DNA from: Pirellulales bacterium | GTDB taxonomy: Bacteria; Planctomycetota; Planctomycetia; Pirellulales; Lacipirellulaceae | Length of the DNA: 54,516 nt | Reading direction: 5' to 3' | Assembly (NCBI GenBank): GCA_020849945.1 | Contig: JADZFK010000177.1 | Location: forward strand, 1 to 54,516 | Shown here: in pieces, positions 42,446 through 52,273 of the stretch | Numbering within the stretch: the stretch's first letter is position 1 | Layout of the letters: each line of letters starts with the position of its first letter | Notes under the pieces: model-generated | Database searches by the model: none | Seen by the model: only the letters and a program-made list of their open reading frames with translations | Told to the model about the DNA's origin: nothing | Position numbers and translations under genes: made by a program

Positions 42446-43450
42446 TCAAACCGGTACGATCGCCGGTTCGAGATGCGCTCGGATGAGCGACTCCAGCTCC
42501 GTGGGCGAGCGTTCGTAAATATCAAAGGCGATGATTTCACCGCCACGGATGCGGATCTGAACTCCTTCGATACGCGAGGTCCGCAAGAACTGCGACATCT
42601 TGGTCGTCACACCCGTGATCTCGCGCCACGACATGCTGCCTTGAAGTTTACCTTGCACCATCGCCAGCCCCTGCGGCGTAATGATGATGCAGGAGTTGGG
42701 GTTGCGTTTCAAGTTCGTGGCTGCCCGACTAATCGAACCCGAGGACTTCGCCAAGAAGGCTAAGCCACCTAAAATGAGAGCGGCTAAGCCTAACCCGAGC
42801 CACACAACATAAGAATCATTCAGGGGCGTCAGTTCCGAAGCAATAATCCCCGCTGCAAACCACGCAACACCGGTAAAAAGAATCCCCAAGCAGATCCAAA
42901 ACTTTTGCCGTTTTCGCCAATGCTCGCCAATCATTTCCCGCGTACAAGTAACATGTACTTTCTCGTTACCGAACTTCTTCACTTGTTGTTCGGCATAATC
43001 GGCCAAAGAAGCCGGTATTGGACGAGCCTTTCGGGGAGCGACTTTCGCAACTAGAAACTGGCAAAACTCGTCCCGGGCAGTCGGATCCGAAATCGGCACA
43101 ACTAGACAGCCAGCAGGATGAATGACTTCGACGGGACCACGACCGGAATTCCCAATGCTCTTGCCTCGTTCCAAAGGATGCCCCTTCACATACACATCGG
43201 CAACCTCGGAGAATAGAACCTTCTTCATCGTCCCAAAGAGCTGCAATCCATCGTGCTCGACAATCAGTACTTGCGGCCGGGGCATTCCCCACCACCAGCA
43301 AAGTCCAACGATAAATGGCAATGCAGCGAAGATGATCACATGAGGTTGTGCAATGACCGCCCCCCACGCCGCCAACGCCGCGGCGATTGCGAGCAGGATG
43401 CCGGCCCCAACCGGGAACGGCGAACGAGCATCTATCGTTCGGCTTATCAT
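42446..43450 (-). CDS. Membrane protein with PH-like domains
   Basis: From the ATG at 43450 (334 residues) the protein has two N-terminal hydrophobic hairpins (about 17-50), a soluble beta-rich segment with VEHDGLQLFGTMKKVLFSEVADVYVKG, two more membrane helices (about 190-245), and a final beta-rich region ITPQGLAMVQGKLQGSMSWREITGV. The strand-turn-strand pattern with a SWREI-like motif resembles bacterial PH (bPH) domains. No enzymatic motif is seen. It follows the CPBP gene closely and is the last of a four-gene minus-strand cluster. Confidence 0.65.
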   Translation of the reverse strand: MISRTIDARSPFPVGAGILLAIAAALAAWGAVIAQPHVIIFAALPFIVGLCWWWGMPRPQVLIVEHDGLQLFGTMKKVLFSEVADVYVKGHPLERGKSIGNSGRGPVEVIHPAGCLVVPISDPTARDEFCQFLVAKVAPRKARPIPASLADYAEQQVKKFGNEKVHVTCTREMIGEHWRKRQKFWICLGILFTGVAWFAAGIIASELTPLNDSYVVWLGLGLAALILGGLAFLAKSSGSISRAATNLKRNPNSCIIITPQGLAMVQGKLQGSMSWREITGVTTKMSQFLRTSRIEGVQIRIRGGEIIAFDIYERSPTELESLIRAHLEPAIVPV

Positions 43451-43483
43451 TCCATCACTCCGACTCCGATGGCAAACCAATAA

Positions 43484-44299
43484 TTAAAAAGCAAACACTG
43501 CCAGATTGTGCAAAAAATGGAGCGCGATGGGGAGCAGGATCGACCCACTTGCCACGCGAAAATACGCCAACACCGCCCCCAAAGAAATGAGGTACGGCAC
43601 ACTGGGAAGTACGGCCACGTGCATGAAGCCAAACATCGTGGCCGAGATCCACACGGCCCCGTGAACGCCCAGTACGCCACGCAGGCAATCCAGGGCGAAT
43701 AGCCTACAGAAGGCCTCTTCGACAAGCGCGGGCTGAACACAAATAAGGAGCAACGCCGCGAGATCGAGGCGACTCGTCAGTTCATCGGCAATGAGTGGCA
43801 CATGCAGCCAACTTCGTAGCAAGGCATGATAGCCGAAGTTGATCACCAGGCAGATGAGCAACGCCGGAATCGCCCACAACCAAGGTCGCAAGCTCCTACC
43901 GAGCGGCACCGTGGTTGCCAAGCCACGGTGCCCCAGCCACAAAGCAATCGCCACAAAGATCGTATCAATCACTTCGACTATGCCGACCTGCGCGAACAGT
44001 TGATTGCGTAGATTGCGGTTAAACCCTGGCTCGAATTCGAGCCGAGCACCGAGCACCGCCGCATGAATCACACCCGTCGCGAGCAACAAGCCGTAAGATA
44101 TGAATAGCAACTTGAGCGAAGCACTCGAAGTAGCGTGACGTTTGTCGGCATGAAGATCGGCCTCTTCCTGAAGAAGCCGCGCATCGCACTCGGGACAGTG
44201 CAAAATACCCTTCGCCACCAAACTGCCGCAACGCCAACAAGGATGTTCCCGCGCTTCTTCAGCGATATTCTCGGCCGGAGGAAATAAATCTTCCTGCAT
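43484..44299 (-). CDS. CPBP family intramembrane metalloprotease with N-terminal zinc ribbon
   Basis: The 271-residue protein opens with a C-x2-C...C-x2-C zinc ribbon (CWRCG, CPEC; about residues 21-40), then six or seven membrane helices. The CAAX/CPBP catalytic motif EExxxR is seen as EEAFCRL, with later ligands in FGFMHV and HFLHN. Members are Abi-type proteases or CAAX endopeptidases. In this cluster, with other membrane proteins, the substrate is unknown. The stop lies 33 bp before the start of the PH-like gene. Confidence 0.85.
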   Translation of the reverse strand: MQEDLFPPAENIAEEAREHPCWRCGSLVAKGILHCPECDARLLQEEADLHADKRHATSSASLKLLFISYGLLLATGVIHAAVLGARLEFEPGFNRNLRNQLFAQVGIVEVIDTIFVAIALWLGHRGLATTVPLGRSLRPWLWAIPALLICLVINFGYHALLRSWLHVPLIADELTSRLDLAALLLICVQPALVEEAFCRLFALDCLRGVLGVHGAVWISATMFGFMHVAVLPSVPYLISLGAVLAYFRVASGSILLPIALHFLHNLAVFAF

Positions 44300-44347
44300 G
44301 GCAACGTGAATCGAGCCCTGGGCGAAAAGGTGAACTGCTGCGCGTTC

Positions 44348-44878
44348 TCAGGTTGGGAAGAGGGGGGCTACCGTCGTTGCACGCTTGCGCTCGCTTTCGA
44401 AGGCCAGTGCCGCTTGAACCGCCTTGAACAAAGCTATCACGATCACGATCTTGACTATCCAACCTTTGGCAAGCGTTGAAGGATCGATGACACCAAAGAC
44501 AGCCGCACTCCCCAAATACAGTACCAGGCTAACGATTGTCACAGGCACAGGGTACGTATAGACCAAAATGCCACAAACAATGAACACAACCCCTAACAGA
44601 ACCGCGATTCCATCGACGAAACGTAAACTGCGAATCGCACCTTCTCGAAGCTCTTTGAGTGCTTCCTGGTCAATGACATTTCCTGCTGCTCTGACCGGCT
44701 TCAATTCTTTTTCGATCTCTGCATCGACGATGCGGTCTGCAAAAATCACCAAACCAAGATTGACAAGGACCGTAAGTATTCCGACACCCAATAGAATACC
44801 TCTCGCCGATTTCAGTTGATTCGTACGAGCTGACTGTGCGAGATTCCCCAAGCCACCTTCTTCAAATGTCGCGGACAT
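44348..44878 (-). CDS. Membrane protein of unknown function
   Basis: From the ATG at 44878, with GAGGGGG four bases upstream, the protein has 176 residues and four membrane segments: about 26-46, then after a charged 40-residue loop (VDAEIEKELKPVRAAG) about 88-106, 112-132 and 144-160. I do not recognise the family. It lies 48 bp upstream of the CPBP gene on the same strand and is probably co-transcribed. Confidence 0.65.
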   Translation of the reverse strand: MSATFEEGGLGNLAQSARTNQLKSARGILLGVGILTVLVNLGLVIFADRIVDAEIEKELKPVRAAGNVIDQEALKELREGAIRSLRFVDGIAVLLGVVFIVCGILVYTYPVPVTIVSLVLYLGSAAVFGVIDPSTLAKGWIVKIVIVIALFKAVQAALAFESERKRATTVAPLFPT

Positions 44879-45027
44879 AAAGCCCCCTCGCCGGGTTAGA
44901 AGCGGATACCGCCAAGCATAGTAGCCTCCGTGATAGCAAACCGCCGGAAAAATATCAAGTGCCGCATTCCACAAAGCTTGGACCCCGCATCGTGCAACCA
45001 ATTAGAAAGGCGTAGCGGAGCGCGGCG

Positions 45028-47490
45028 CTAATCCCCTTCCCCTTCTTCGCGATTCTCTATCCGATCGGGCGTGCGGACCCAATCTAGTTTGGCGGCTTTC
45101 AGTACCGAACCGATCAGTAATTGTTGATTCACTTCCGCATGGCCTTGCGTCATCATGGTCAACCCAGGCCAGGTGTTCGCTTCGGCCAGGTAAGCCGAAC
45201 GCAGTTCCGAGTGCGGCGGCTGATGCTCGACCAGCCGCACCACATAGGCAATCGAGTGGTCGTTGTTCAGCACGGCCGCCACGCCGCCTTCCTTTAGCTC
45301 GAACACCGCTTTCATGAAGTCGGGGCCGGCGGCCTCGATCACTTTGGGTTGGCTTAACCGGAAAGGTGTCGGCTGAAACTGACCACCCACGAACGAAATC
45401 TCGCCGCCCGTCAGTTCGGCAAAAGGGTCGGTCGTGACAACTTTCACGCCGGCATCCTCCGCGAAGAACTCGGCAAGCCGCGACTTCGATTCCTCGGCCT
45501 TCGCCGCTCGGCCTTGGGCGTACTTCTCGGCCAGCTTGGCCGCCTCTTGCTGCTTCCACGCCTTGAGCACCTCGGGGCGAATATCGGCCAGCGGCGGCAC
45601 CCGCCCCGCCTCGTCGCTCGTCTTCACCACAACATACCGGTTGCCATCGATATCCACCGTCGCCGCCGGCTGTTGAAGATCGAGGCCCTCCTCCACAAAA
45701 AGTTGACGGAGAAGCGGCAGCCCACTTCCCGGAATCCCCGACTTGCCTACCGGCAACTCGCGCATCTCGAGATGCGTCATCGGTCCCGACTTCCCGTGCT
45801 TCAATCCGTGCTTCGCTGCCAGTGGTGCCAAATCGAGTAGCACGGCCGGCACCGGCAGAAGCTCTTTGCCATCTGCCTGGGCCGTGAGCCGAGCATTGAT
45901 GTACTTGTTGTATTCCCCGCTAAGCTCGCTTTCGATCTCTCCGATCAGCTTGTCCAATTCCTCGGCCACTTTCTTTGAAGCCAACTCCCGCCGGATCTGG
46001 TCCTTCACCTCATCAAGCGGCTGATACTCGACCGGCTTCTTTGCCGCGGCCGCATCGCCGGCAGGGCTCTTCGTATCGCCGGGCTTGGTCTCGCCCGCCG
46101 TGGTACCTGGGTCCGAAGGTGGTGCGGCCGCCCCTTCCGCCGCCTTCGAATCGGCAGTCGGCGCTTCGCCCCGCGGTTGATCGGTTCCGCTCGGAGCCGT
46201 TTTTCCTTCCTCTTTCTTTTCTTCCTTGGCCCCGGCGGCTTCTTGGAACGAAGCAAGTTGAAACACGCTCGCGCTCCGATTGTTATTCACGCCCGACTGC
46301 TTCCCTTCCGCATTCGGCTTCCCTTCCAGGTCGGTCTTTCCGTCCGGATTCGGCTCAGGCCCTTGCTTGGGAGCGGCTTGTGGCTCCGCCTTGTTTTCAT
46401 CCGCCTTGCCAGGTTCACTTGCCTCATTGGATGGCGCAGCCTCGTCGGCCGACTTGCCCTCGGCATTGGTTTCGGCAGGCGCGGTGGCCCCCTTCGCCCC
46501 AGGCCCGACCGCCGACTTTTCTTCCATCAGCCCCGTGTCGGCCTTGACGAACATCTCCTTGTGTTCATCGTAATACTTTGCGATTTCCTCTTCGGTGACT
46601 TTCTCCTCGGCCTTCGTCAAGTAGTCGTCGTAATTGGCTTCGACAAACTGGATATCGATCTTTCGCATCTGCCGAAAACCTGGACGGGCAACGGGCAACT
46701 CCACATTCATAATCGGCCGCGGCCCCGGCTCGAATTCCTTGTTCTCTTCGTATAACTTTTCAAGCTCGGCATCGCTCGGATCCTTCACGTCCGCCACGAA
46801 TCGCTCGACCGGTATGGCCGCCGCCTCGACGACGACCCGGTCGTTCACCCGCAACCAATCGCGCCAAAGTTGCTCCGGCGTGACAGTTCTGAACGCGTAT
46901 TGGTTGCTGACCAAGTAATTGTGCGCCAGCATCTCCTCGCGCAGGCCCGCCAGTACAAAGTCGATGGATATTTGCATACCCCGCTCTTGCAAACCGGAAA
47001 CGATTTTCCGCATCTGCTCCCGCGTGACATTGCCCCGACCAAGTTCGTCGAGGTAAACCCCCAGGCTTTCATCACCCACACTCATGCCCGCTGCCCGGGC
47101 CGCATCGGCAATTATTCGAGTCATCACCACACTCTGCTCGACTCCGTTCTTGGCCGAATCCACACCACGCAAGTCCGCCAGTCGTACGGGCCGTGGCTCC
47201 ACCCCCGCTTCGTAGGCCGATTGCTCGCCCATCCCCAAAATGTTTGTCAAGAATGCATTGAGCATCTGCCGGCGGAACACGAGTTCGGCCAACTGATTGT
47301 TCGTCAGCTCTCCGCCCTCCCAGCGCACAGCCACTTCGCCTCCTCTCTGGTCGCGCCCGCCCGATGTTCTTCCCGAGCCAAAGAAGTTGAACGCGGCATC
47401 GGCCAGCAAGAACGATACCATCAACACCACGACGAAGAACGCCATCAACGGCTTGGAGTACTTACGAAATACACGAAATGGGCTGGCCAT
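45028..47490 (-). CDS. SurA/PpiD-like membrane-anchored peptidyl-prolyl isomerase homologue
   Basis: The ATG at 47490 (GGAAAG upstream) gives an 820-residue protein: MASPFRVFRKYSKPLMAFF followed by a membrane anchor (about 15-37), a SurA_N-type helical chaperone domain (about 60-290), an acidic low-complexity linker rich in E, K, P, A and G (about 330-500, with DLEGKPNAEGK repeats), and a C-terminal domain that binds like parvulin/SurA but in which I cannot identify a full PPIase motif set. The role would be folding of exported proteins. It lies 149 bp upstream of the four-helix membrane protein gene. Confidence 0.8.
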   Translation of the reverse strand: MASPFRVFRKYSKPLMAFFVVVLMVSFLLADAAFNFFGSGRTSGGRDQRGGEVAVRWEGGELTNNQLAELVFRRQMLNAFLTNILGMGEQSAYEAGVEPRPVRLADLRGVDSAKNGVEQSVVMTRIIADAARAAGMSVGDESLGVYLDELGRGNVTREQMRKIVSGLQERGMQISIDFVLAGLREEMLAHNYLVSNQYAFRTVTPEQLWRDWLRVNDRVVVEAAAIPVERFVADVKDPSDAELEKLYEENKEFEPGPRPIMNVELPVARPGFRQMRKIDIQFVEANYDDYLTKAEEKVTEEEIAKYYDEHKEMFVKADTGLMEEKSAVGPGAKGATAPAETNAEGKSADEAAPSNEASEPGKADENKAEPQAAPKQGPEPNPDGKTDLEGKPNAEGKQSGVNNNRSASVFQLASFQEAAGAKEEKKEEGKTAPSGTDQPRGEAPTADSKAAEGAAAPPSDPGTTAGETKPGDTKSPAGDAAAAKKPVEYQPLDEVKDQIRRELASKKVAEELDKLIGEIESELSGEYNKYINARLTAQADGKELLPVPAVLLDLAPLAAKHGLKHGKSGPMTHLEMRELPVGKSGIPGSGLPLLRQLFVEEGLDLQQPAATVDIDGNRYVVVKTSDEAGRVPPLADIRPEVLKAWKQQEAAKLAEKYAQGRAAKAEESKSRLAEFFAEDAGVKVVTTDPFAELTGGEISFVGGQFQPTPFRLSQPKVIEAAGPDFMKAVFELKEGGVAAVLNNDHSIAYVVRLVEHQPPHSELRSAYLAEANTWPGLTMMTQGHAEVNQQLLIGSVLKAAKLDWVRTPDRIENREEGEGD

Positions 47491-48476
47491 ATCCTGACTT
47501 TCCAATTCAATGGTTCATCGCCCGCAATACCGGTGCGGGCAAGTTTCTAACACGCCTTGGTTTCAATCGGCCGCCCGGCACGCAGCTCGACGAAACTCTT
47601 GAAACGACATCTTCCCCACGCCTCTCTCTTTCCGATCGGGCCGAGAGAAACGGGCAACTGGCAACCGGGTTTTTCAGGCACCTCTCGCCGTGGTAGCCCT
47701 TTTTTGACCCCGACCGTCTTGACACCCGCCCGCAATCACAAGTAACTATGAACGGCTCGGCCCCGAAGGGCCGAATCGCGTGATTCTAAGGGGATTGAAC
47801 GCAAATGCAATCCCAACCACGGTTTTCGCACCGTGAAAACTCCCGCGAATCCCTTGAGTTTCCAACTTAAGGGTTGCCTGAACAACCCTAAATGAAAACA
47901 ATGTCCCGGCTTGGCAAGTTGGTCGCAAGTTGGTCTGCGGGGTGACCCCATGGCGGCCAAGTGCTGCGGAAGTTTCCCTGCCACTCCCACGACTTTTGCA
48001 AATACAACGACAACAAAGGACCCCCATAAGCTACCAGCAACAGATTTCACCGGGCAAGGAACACACGGACCCCTTTCCAACTTTCGGCTGATTTCCGTGT
48101 GAAACAGCCCTACGTGTTGCGCCCGTGTTCATGTTTCCATTCCTTTTCCCTGGTCCTTTTCCACGGAAATTGGTTGAATAGTTGCTTGAAGAGATTGATT
48201 ATTGCCTGAAACAGGGGGGCCGCCGGCCCCGAAAAATCCGATTCTGACGGCAATCCACTACTTCTTGATGAACACACCGTTGGGTAGCAGATAGAAACCC
48301 AATACATTGCCAACTCAACCCAAATACCTTATTTTCACAAAGCCTAGTCTCGATTTCACTCGCAACTTTCAGCTTTGAAGTCCTAATTATTGACGGCTTC
48401 AACCTGTTTCACGGCCTTAGGTTTTGCCCTGCTACGGAAGGCCCTGATTGAAGCAAGATTCCGTTCATTCGTCCCG
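47491..48476. other. 986-bp non-coding region with several hairpins
   Basis: Between divergent ppiD-like and topA genes. A TCGGCCC-CGAA-GGGCCGA hairpin lies at 47757-47774. Three more, close together: GTTTTC...GAAAAC (about 47822-47840), CCCTTGAGTT-TCC-AACTTAAGGG (47851-47873) and AGGGTTG-CCTGAA-CAACCCT (47870-47889). The last two share the GGG at 47871-47873 and cannot both form. No ORF of good composition is present, and no known RNA class is recognised. Confidence 0.5.
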
Positions 48477-51200
48477 ATGGCCAAAAAAAGCAACTCCAAA
48501 TCTGGTTCGGGCAAGCCGGGCAAGGCCTTGGTGATAGTCGAATCGCCGGCCAAGGCGAAGACGATCGGCAAGTACTTGGGCCCCGGGTATACGGTGGAAG
48601 CCAGTATCGGCCACGTGCGCGATCTGCCCCAAGGGGCTGCCCAAATACCGGCTCAATACAAAGGCGAACCGTGGGCCAACCTGGGCGTGAATGTCAACGA
48701 GAATTTCGCACCCCTCTACATTATTCCGCCGGGAAAAAGCAAGCAGATCAAGCTGCTGAAGGATCGCCTGAAGGAATCCGATGCCCTGTACCTGGCGACC
48801 GACGAAGACCGCGAGGGCGAGGCCATCAGTTGGCATCTGCTGGAAATTCTTCGCCCCAAGGTGCCCGTGCATCGCCTCGTGTTTCACGAAATCACCCGCG
48901 ATGCGATTCAGTCCGCCCTTGCCTCGCCCCGTGAGGTCGACGACGGTTTGGTCCGCGCCCAGGAAACTCGCCGCATTCTCGACCGCTTGTACGGTTACGA
49001 GGTCTCGCCGCTGTTATGGCGCAAGGTGCGGCCCAAGCTTTCCGCGGGCCGTGTCCAAAGCGTTGCCGTGCGGATGATTGTAGAACGCGAACGCGAACGC
49101 ATGGCGTTTGTGTCGGCCACGTGGTGGGACCTCGTGGGCAAGTTCGCCAAGGCGAACAACCAGCAGTTGGAAGCCCAGTTGCTTTCCGTCGATGGCCGCC
49201 GCATCCCGGCCGGCAAGGATTTCGACTCCTCGACGGGAAAGCTCAAGAACCCCGAGATGATGCTGCTGGATGGCCCGGCCGCCGCCGCGCTGGCCGAGCG
49301 AATCCGCCGCGGCAGCTTCCGCGTGACCAACGTCGAGGAGAAGCCCTACACCTCGCGGCCGTACCCGCCTTTCACCACGAGCACGTTGCAACAAGAGGCG
49401 AACCGCAAGCTCGGCTTCACGGCCCGCCGCACGATGCAGGTTGCCCAAAGCCTGTACGAAAATGGCCATATCACCTACATGCGTACCGACTCGACCAACC
49501 TCGCGCAAGTGGCCATCGACGATGCCCGCCGGCTCGTGTCGCAAGAATACGGCAACGACTTCCTACCCGCCGAGCCGCGGATTTACAAATCAAAAGTCAA
49601 GAATGCCCAAGAGGCGCACGAAGGCATTCGACCGGCGGGCCACCCCTTCGAACTCCCCGGTTCGCTGCGGAGCGAACTGAATGCCGATGAGTTCAAGATT
49701 TTCGATATGATCTGGAAGCGGACCATTGCCAGCCAAATGGCCGATGCCCGCGGTCGTCGCACCACAATCACGATCGAGGGCGAGGGCTGCGCGTTCCAGG
49801 TGAGCGGCAAGACCATCGATTTTCCCGGCTATTTGCGGGCCTATGTCGAAGGGAGCGATTCGCCCGAGGCCGAATTGGCCGACCAAGAAACCGTCCTCCC
49901 CCATCTCGAAATTGGCGAATCGCTCGCGTGCCTCGAGATGACCGCCAAGGAACACAGCACGCAGCCCCCGAGCCGATACAGCGAAGCGGCCCTCACCAAG
50001 GCTCTTGAAGAACGTGGCATTGGCCGCCCAAGCACCTACGCTTCGATCATCGATACAATCCAGAACCGTAACTACGCCTTCAAGAAAGGGGGCGCGCTCG
50101 TCCCCACGTGGGTCGCCTTCTCCGTCGTCTCGCTCCTTGAGGAACACCTGGCGAGCCTCGTCGATTACCAGTTCACGGCCCAAATGGAAGACGACCTCGA
50201 TGCCATCAGCCGTGGCGAACGCGAGTACGTCGAGTATCTCAAGTCGTTCTATTTCGGCAATGGTCGCCCCGGCCTCAAGCCCCAGCTCGAACACAAGGGC
50301 GAGGAGATCGACGCCCGCCACGTCAGCCGCATCCTCATCGGCACACCCCCCGGCGGCGAACCCGTGTACGTGCGGGTTGGCCGATACTCGCCATTTGTCG
50401 AGCAGGGCGATCGCACGGCATCCCTGCCCGATGAAACACCGCCCGACGAAGTTACGCTCGATGCCGCACTCAACTTGCTCGAACAGGCAGCCCAGGGCGA
50501 CGAACCCTTGGGAACCTGCCCCGAAACGGGCAAACCGGTGTATCTGAAAACCGGCCGCTTCGGCCCCTACGTGCAACGCGGCACACCCGAGGACGAAGAA
50601 AAACCGCAAAACGCTTCGCTCTTGAAGAGCATGACCCCCGCCGACGTAGACCTGCCTACCGCGCTCAAACTGCTTACCTTGCCACGAAACCTGGGCGATC
50701 ACCCGCAGCAAGGTACTCCGGTGATGGCCTTCAATGGCCGCTTCGGGCCTTATGTCAAGTGCGGCGAGGAAACACGCTCGCTGCCGGCCGAGCTTTCGCC
50801 TCTCGATGTCTCGCTCGCCCAGGCGGTTGAACTGCTCGCCCAACCGAAGCAACGTGGCCGCGGCGCTGCGGCCGCCAAACGCGAACCGCTCAAGGTCTTC
50901 GACGAGTCGCCCGTCACCAAACAGAAAGTGCAACTGCTCGACGGGCGTTACGGCCCTTACGTTACCGATGGCGAAACGAACGCCTCGCTCCCCAAGGCCA
51001 CCTCGCCGGAAGAGCTTACGTTCGACGAAGCACTCGGCCTGCTAGCCGCCCGCGCCGCCGCCGGCCCCAGCAAAAAGAAGGCACCCAAAAAGAAGGCCGC
51101 CAAGAAGAAATCTTCCCCCTCGCCCGCCGCCACCAAAAAAACCGCAACCAAACGCGCCGCGACGAAGAAGGCCGTCAAGTCGGCAAAGAAGAAGGCGTAA
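48477..51200 (+). CDS. topA: DNA topoisomerase I
   Basis: Type IA topoisomerase relaxing negative supercoils. The ATG at 48477 starts MAKKSNSKSG; the longer frame adds 29 poor residues. Landmarks in the 907-residue protein: Toprim motif IVESPAKAKTI and DEDREGEA, catalytic Y334 (HITYMRTDS), RPSTYASII. The C-terminus has four Topo_C repeat units (VGRYSPFV, TGRFGPYV, NGRFGPYV, DGRYGPYV) in place of zinc fingers and ends in a lysine/alanine-rich tail (KKKAPKKKAAKKK). The repeat and basic tail arrangement is like that of actinobacterial TopA. Confidence 0.96.
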   Translation: MAKKSNSKSGSGKPGKALVIVESPAKAKTIGKYLGPGYTVEASIGHVRDLPQGAAQIPAQYKGEPWANLGVNVNENFAPLYIIPPGKSKQIKLLKDRLKESDALYLATDEDREGEAISWHLLEILRPKVPVHRLVFHEITRDAIQSALASPREVDDGLVRAQETRRILDRLYGYEVSPLLWRKVRPKLSAGRVQSVAVRMIVERERERMAFVSATWWDLVGKFAKANNQQLEAQLLSVDGRRIPAGKDFDSSTGKLKNPEMMLLDGPAAAALAERIRRGSFRVTNVEEKPYTSRPYPPFTTSTLQQEANRKLGFTARRTMQVAQSLYENGHITYMRTDSTNLAQVAIDDARRLVSQEYGNDFLPAEPRIYKSKVKNAQEAHEGIRPAGHPFELPGSLRSELNADEFKIFDMIWKRTIASQMADARGRRTTITIEGEGCAFQVSGKTIDFPGYLRAYVEGSDSPEAELADQETVLPHLEIGESLACLEMTAKEHSTQPPSRYSEAALTKALEERGIGRPSTYASIIDTIQNRNYAFKKGGALVPTWVAFSVVSLLEEHLASLVDYQFTAQMEDDLDAISRGEREYVEYLKSFYFGNGRPGLKPQLEHKGEEIDARHVSRILIGTPPGGEPVYVRVGRYSPFVEQGDRTASLPDETPPDEVTLDAALNLLEQAAQGDEPLGTCPETGKPVYLKTGRFGPYVQRGTPEDEEKPQNASLLKSMTPADVDLPTALKLLTLPRNLGDHPQQGTPVMAFNGRFGPYVKCGEETRSLPAELSPLDVSLAQAVELLAQPKQRGRGAAAAKREPLKVFDESPVTKQKVQLLDGRYGPYVTDGETNASLPKATSPEELTFDEALGLLAARAAAGPSKKKAPKKKAAKKKSSPSPAATKKTATKRAATKKAVKSAKKKA

Positions 51201-51221
51201 CTGGGGCAAATCTTCTTCGCG

Positions 51222-51521
51222 TTATGGCTTCTGTCTCCCCTCCATCCACCGGCTGAGCGAATCACTATTCTCGGCAGATTGTTTGCCCGCCAGCAAGCCT
51301 TCCACGCTGATATCTTCATTCAGCTTTGGCCAATGGATACCCTCTCCATTGCCAATCAATTCGTATTCATTTCGTTCTTCCACCGAACCATGCAATAGTC
51401 TCGGATACCAAGTCAACGGAACGGATAGCGCTCTCCCATCGTCTAATCGCACCGTCATCGATTCTGGCGAAAACTCAACCGACTCTGCAAATACGTCGCG
51501 TTCAGTCACCAAAGTGCTCAT
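51222..51521 (-). CDS. DUF2442 protein, candidate partner of the DUF4160 gene
   Basis: From the ATG at 51521 the protein has 99 residues with the DUF2442 pattern: VEFSPESMTVRLDDGRALSVPLTWYPRL, then WPKLNEDISVEGLLAG. It overlaps the end of the DUF4160 gene by 20 bp (51502-51521) on the same strand, so the two are coupled. DUF2442 proteins are small, often paired with DUF4160, and thought to belong to toxin-antitoxin-like modules. Confidence 0.82.
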   Translation of the reverse strand: MSTLVTERDVFAESVEFSPESMTVRLDDGRALSVPLTWYPRLLHGSVEERNEYELIGNGEGIHWPKLNEDISVEGLLAGKQSAENSDSLSRWMEGRQKP

Positions 51522-51738
51522 GCCAAGCCTCCAGCATCCTCTCCCGATGGTCTTCAACAAGTCTCAGTATCGTGCGTAGTTCCTGATCGCCAAAGTGGCG
51601 AGAACGAGCAAGTCGAACCGGATTTAGCCAATACTTTGCTGTGTAACGGCCTCTCCGAACATGCACATGAGGTGGCTCATTCCCCTCGGCTGAGCAGTAA
51701 AAGAACTTGTAGGGCCCGATGTCGGCTATCGTCGGCAT
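51502..51738 (-). CDS. DUF4160 protein
   Basis: The 78-residue protein reads TIADIGPYKFFYCSAEGNEPPHVHVRRG and ends ERMLEAWHEHFGD, the DUF4160 signature with conserved EPPHVHV. AGAGGG lies eight bases before its ATG at 51738. Its stop is inside the DUF2442 gene that follows. The pair as a unit suggests toxin-antitoxin function; which is which cannot be told from the sequence. Confidence 0.85.
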   Translation of the reverse strand: MPTIADIGPYKFFYCSAEGNEPPHVHVRRGRYTAKYWLNPVRLARSRHFGDQELRTILRLVEDHRERMLEAWHEHFGD

Positions 51739-51798
51739 TGGATTGGCCCTCTTTGTTTAGTGTAGCACCCGATCAAAGGTAAAGTCAAAGTCGAAGGC

Positions 51799-52188
51799 TC
51801 ACGCTTCGCCTCCCTCCGCCACCACGTAGGCCACCGCGTAGCTGCGGCAGTGGGAAATCGATACGTGCATCCGCTCGATGCCGGCGCGTTCCATCACATC
51901 GCGGGCACCGCCGCAGAGCTTCACGGTCGGCGCGCCTTGCCGGTCGTTCGTGATCTCGATATCACGCCAACCGATGCCCCGCCGCCAACCTGTGCCCAGC
52001 GCTTTGAGCACCGCTTCTTTGGCCGCCCACCGGCCCGCGTAGTGCTGCGTCGCCGCCTTGCGGGCCGTGCAGTATTCAATCTCGGCGTCGGTGTACACCC
52101 GCGTTATAAACAGCTCTCCATGCCGCTCGATCATTTGCGCGATCCGCAAACACTCCGTAATGTCGATGCCAACGCCAAGTATGGCCAT
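51799..52188 (-). CDS. acpS: Holo-[acyl-carrier-protein] synthase
   Basis: AcpS moves the 4'-phosphopantetheine from CoA to apo-ACP. The ATG at 52188 gives a 129-residue protein with the AcpS N-terminus ILGVGIDITECLRI (Mg-binding Asp) and the WAAKEAVLKALGTG motif with its catalytic Glu; the final VSISHCRSYAVAYVVAEGG is also typical. Length is as in the family. Confidence 0.93.
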   Translation of the reverse strand: MAILGVGIDITECLRIAQMIERHGELFITRVYTDAEIEYCTARKAATQHYAGRWAAKEAVLKALGTGWRRGIGWRDIEITNDRQGAPTVKLCGGARDVMERAGIERMHVSISHCRSYAVAYVVAEGGEA

Positions 52189-52273
52189 AGATTTAAGGGG
52201 AGTAGGGGAGTAGTAAACGGTTCTTAGCGTCGGCCGCAAGGCCGAATCTACCGCCGTAATTCGCCGCGTTCAC

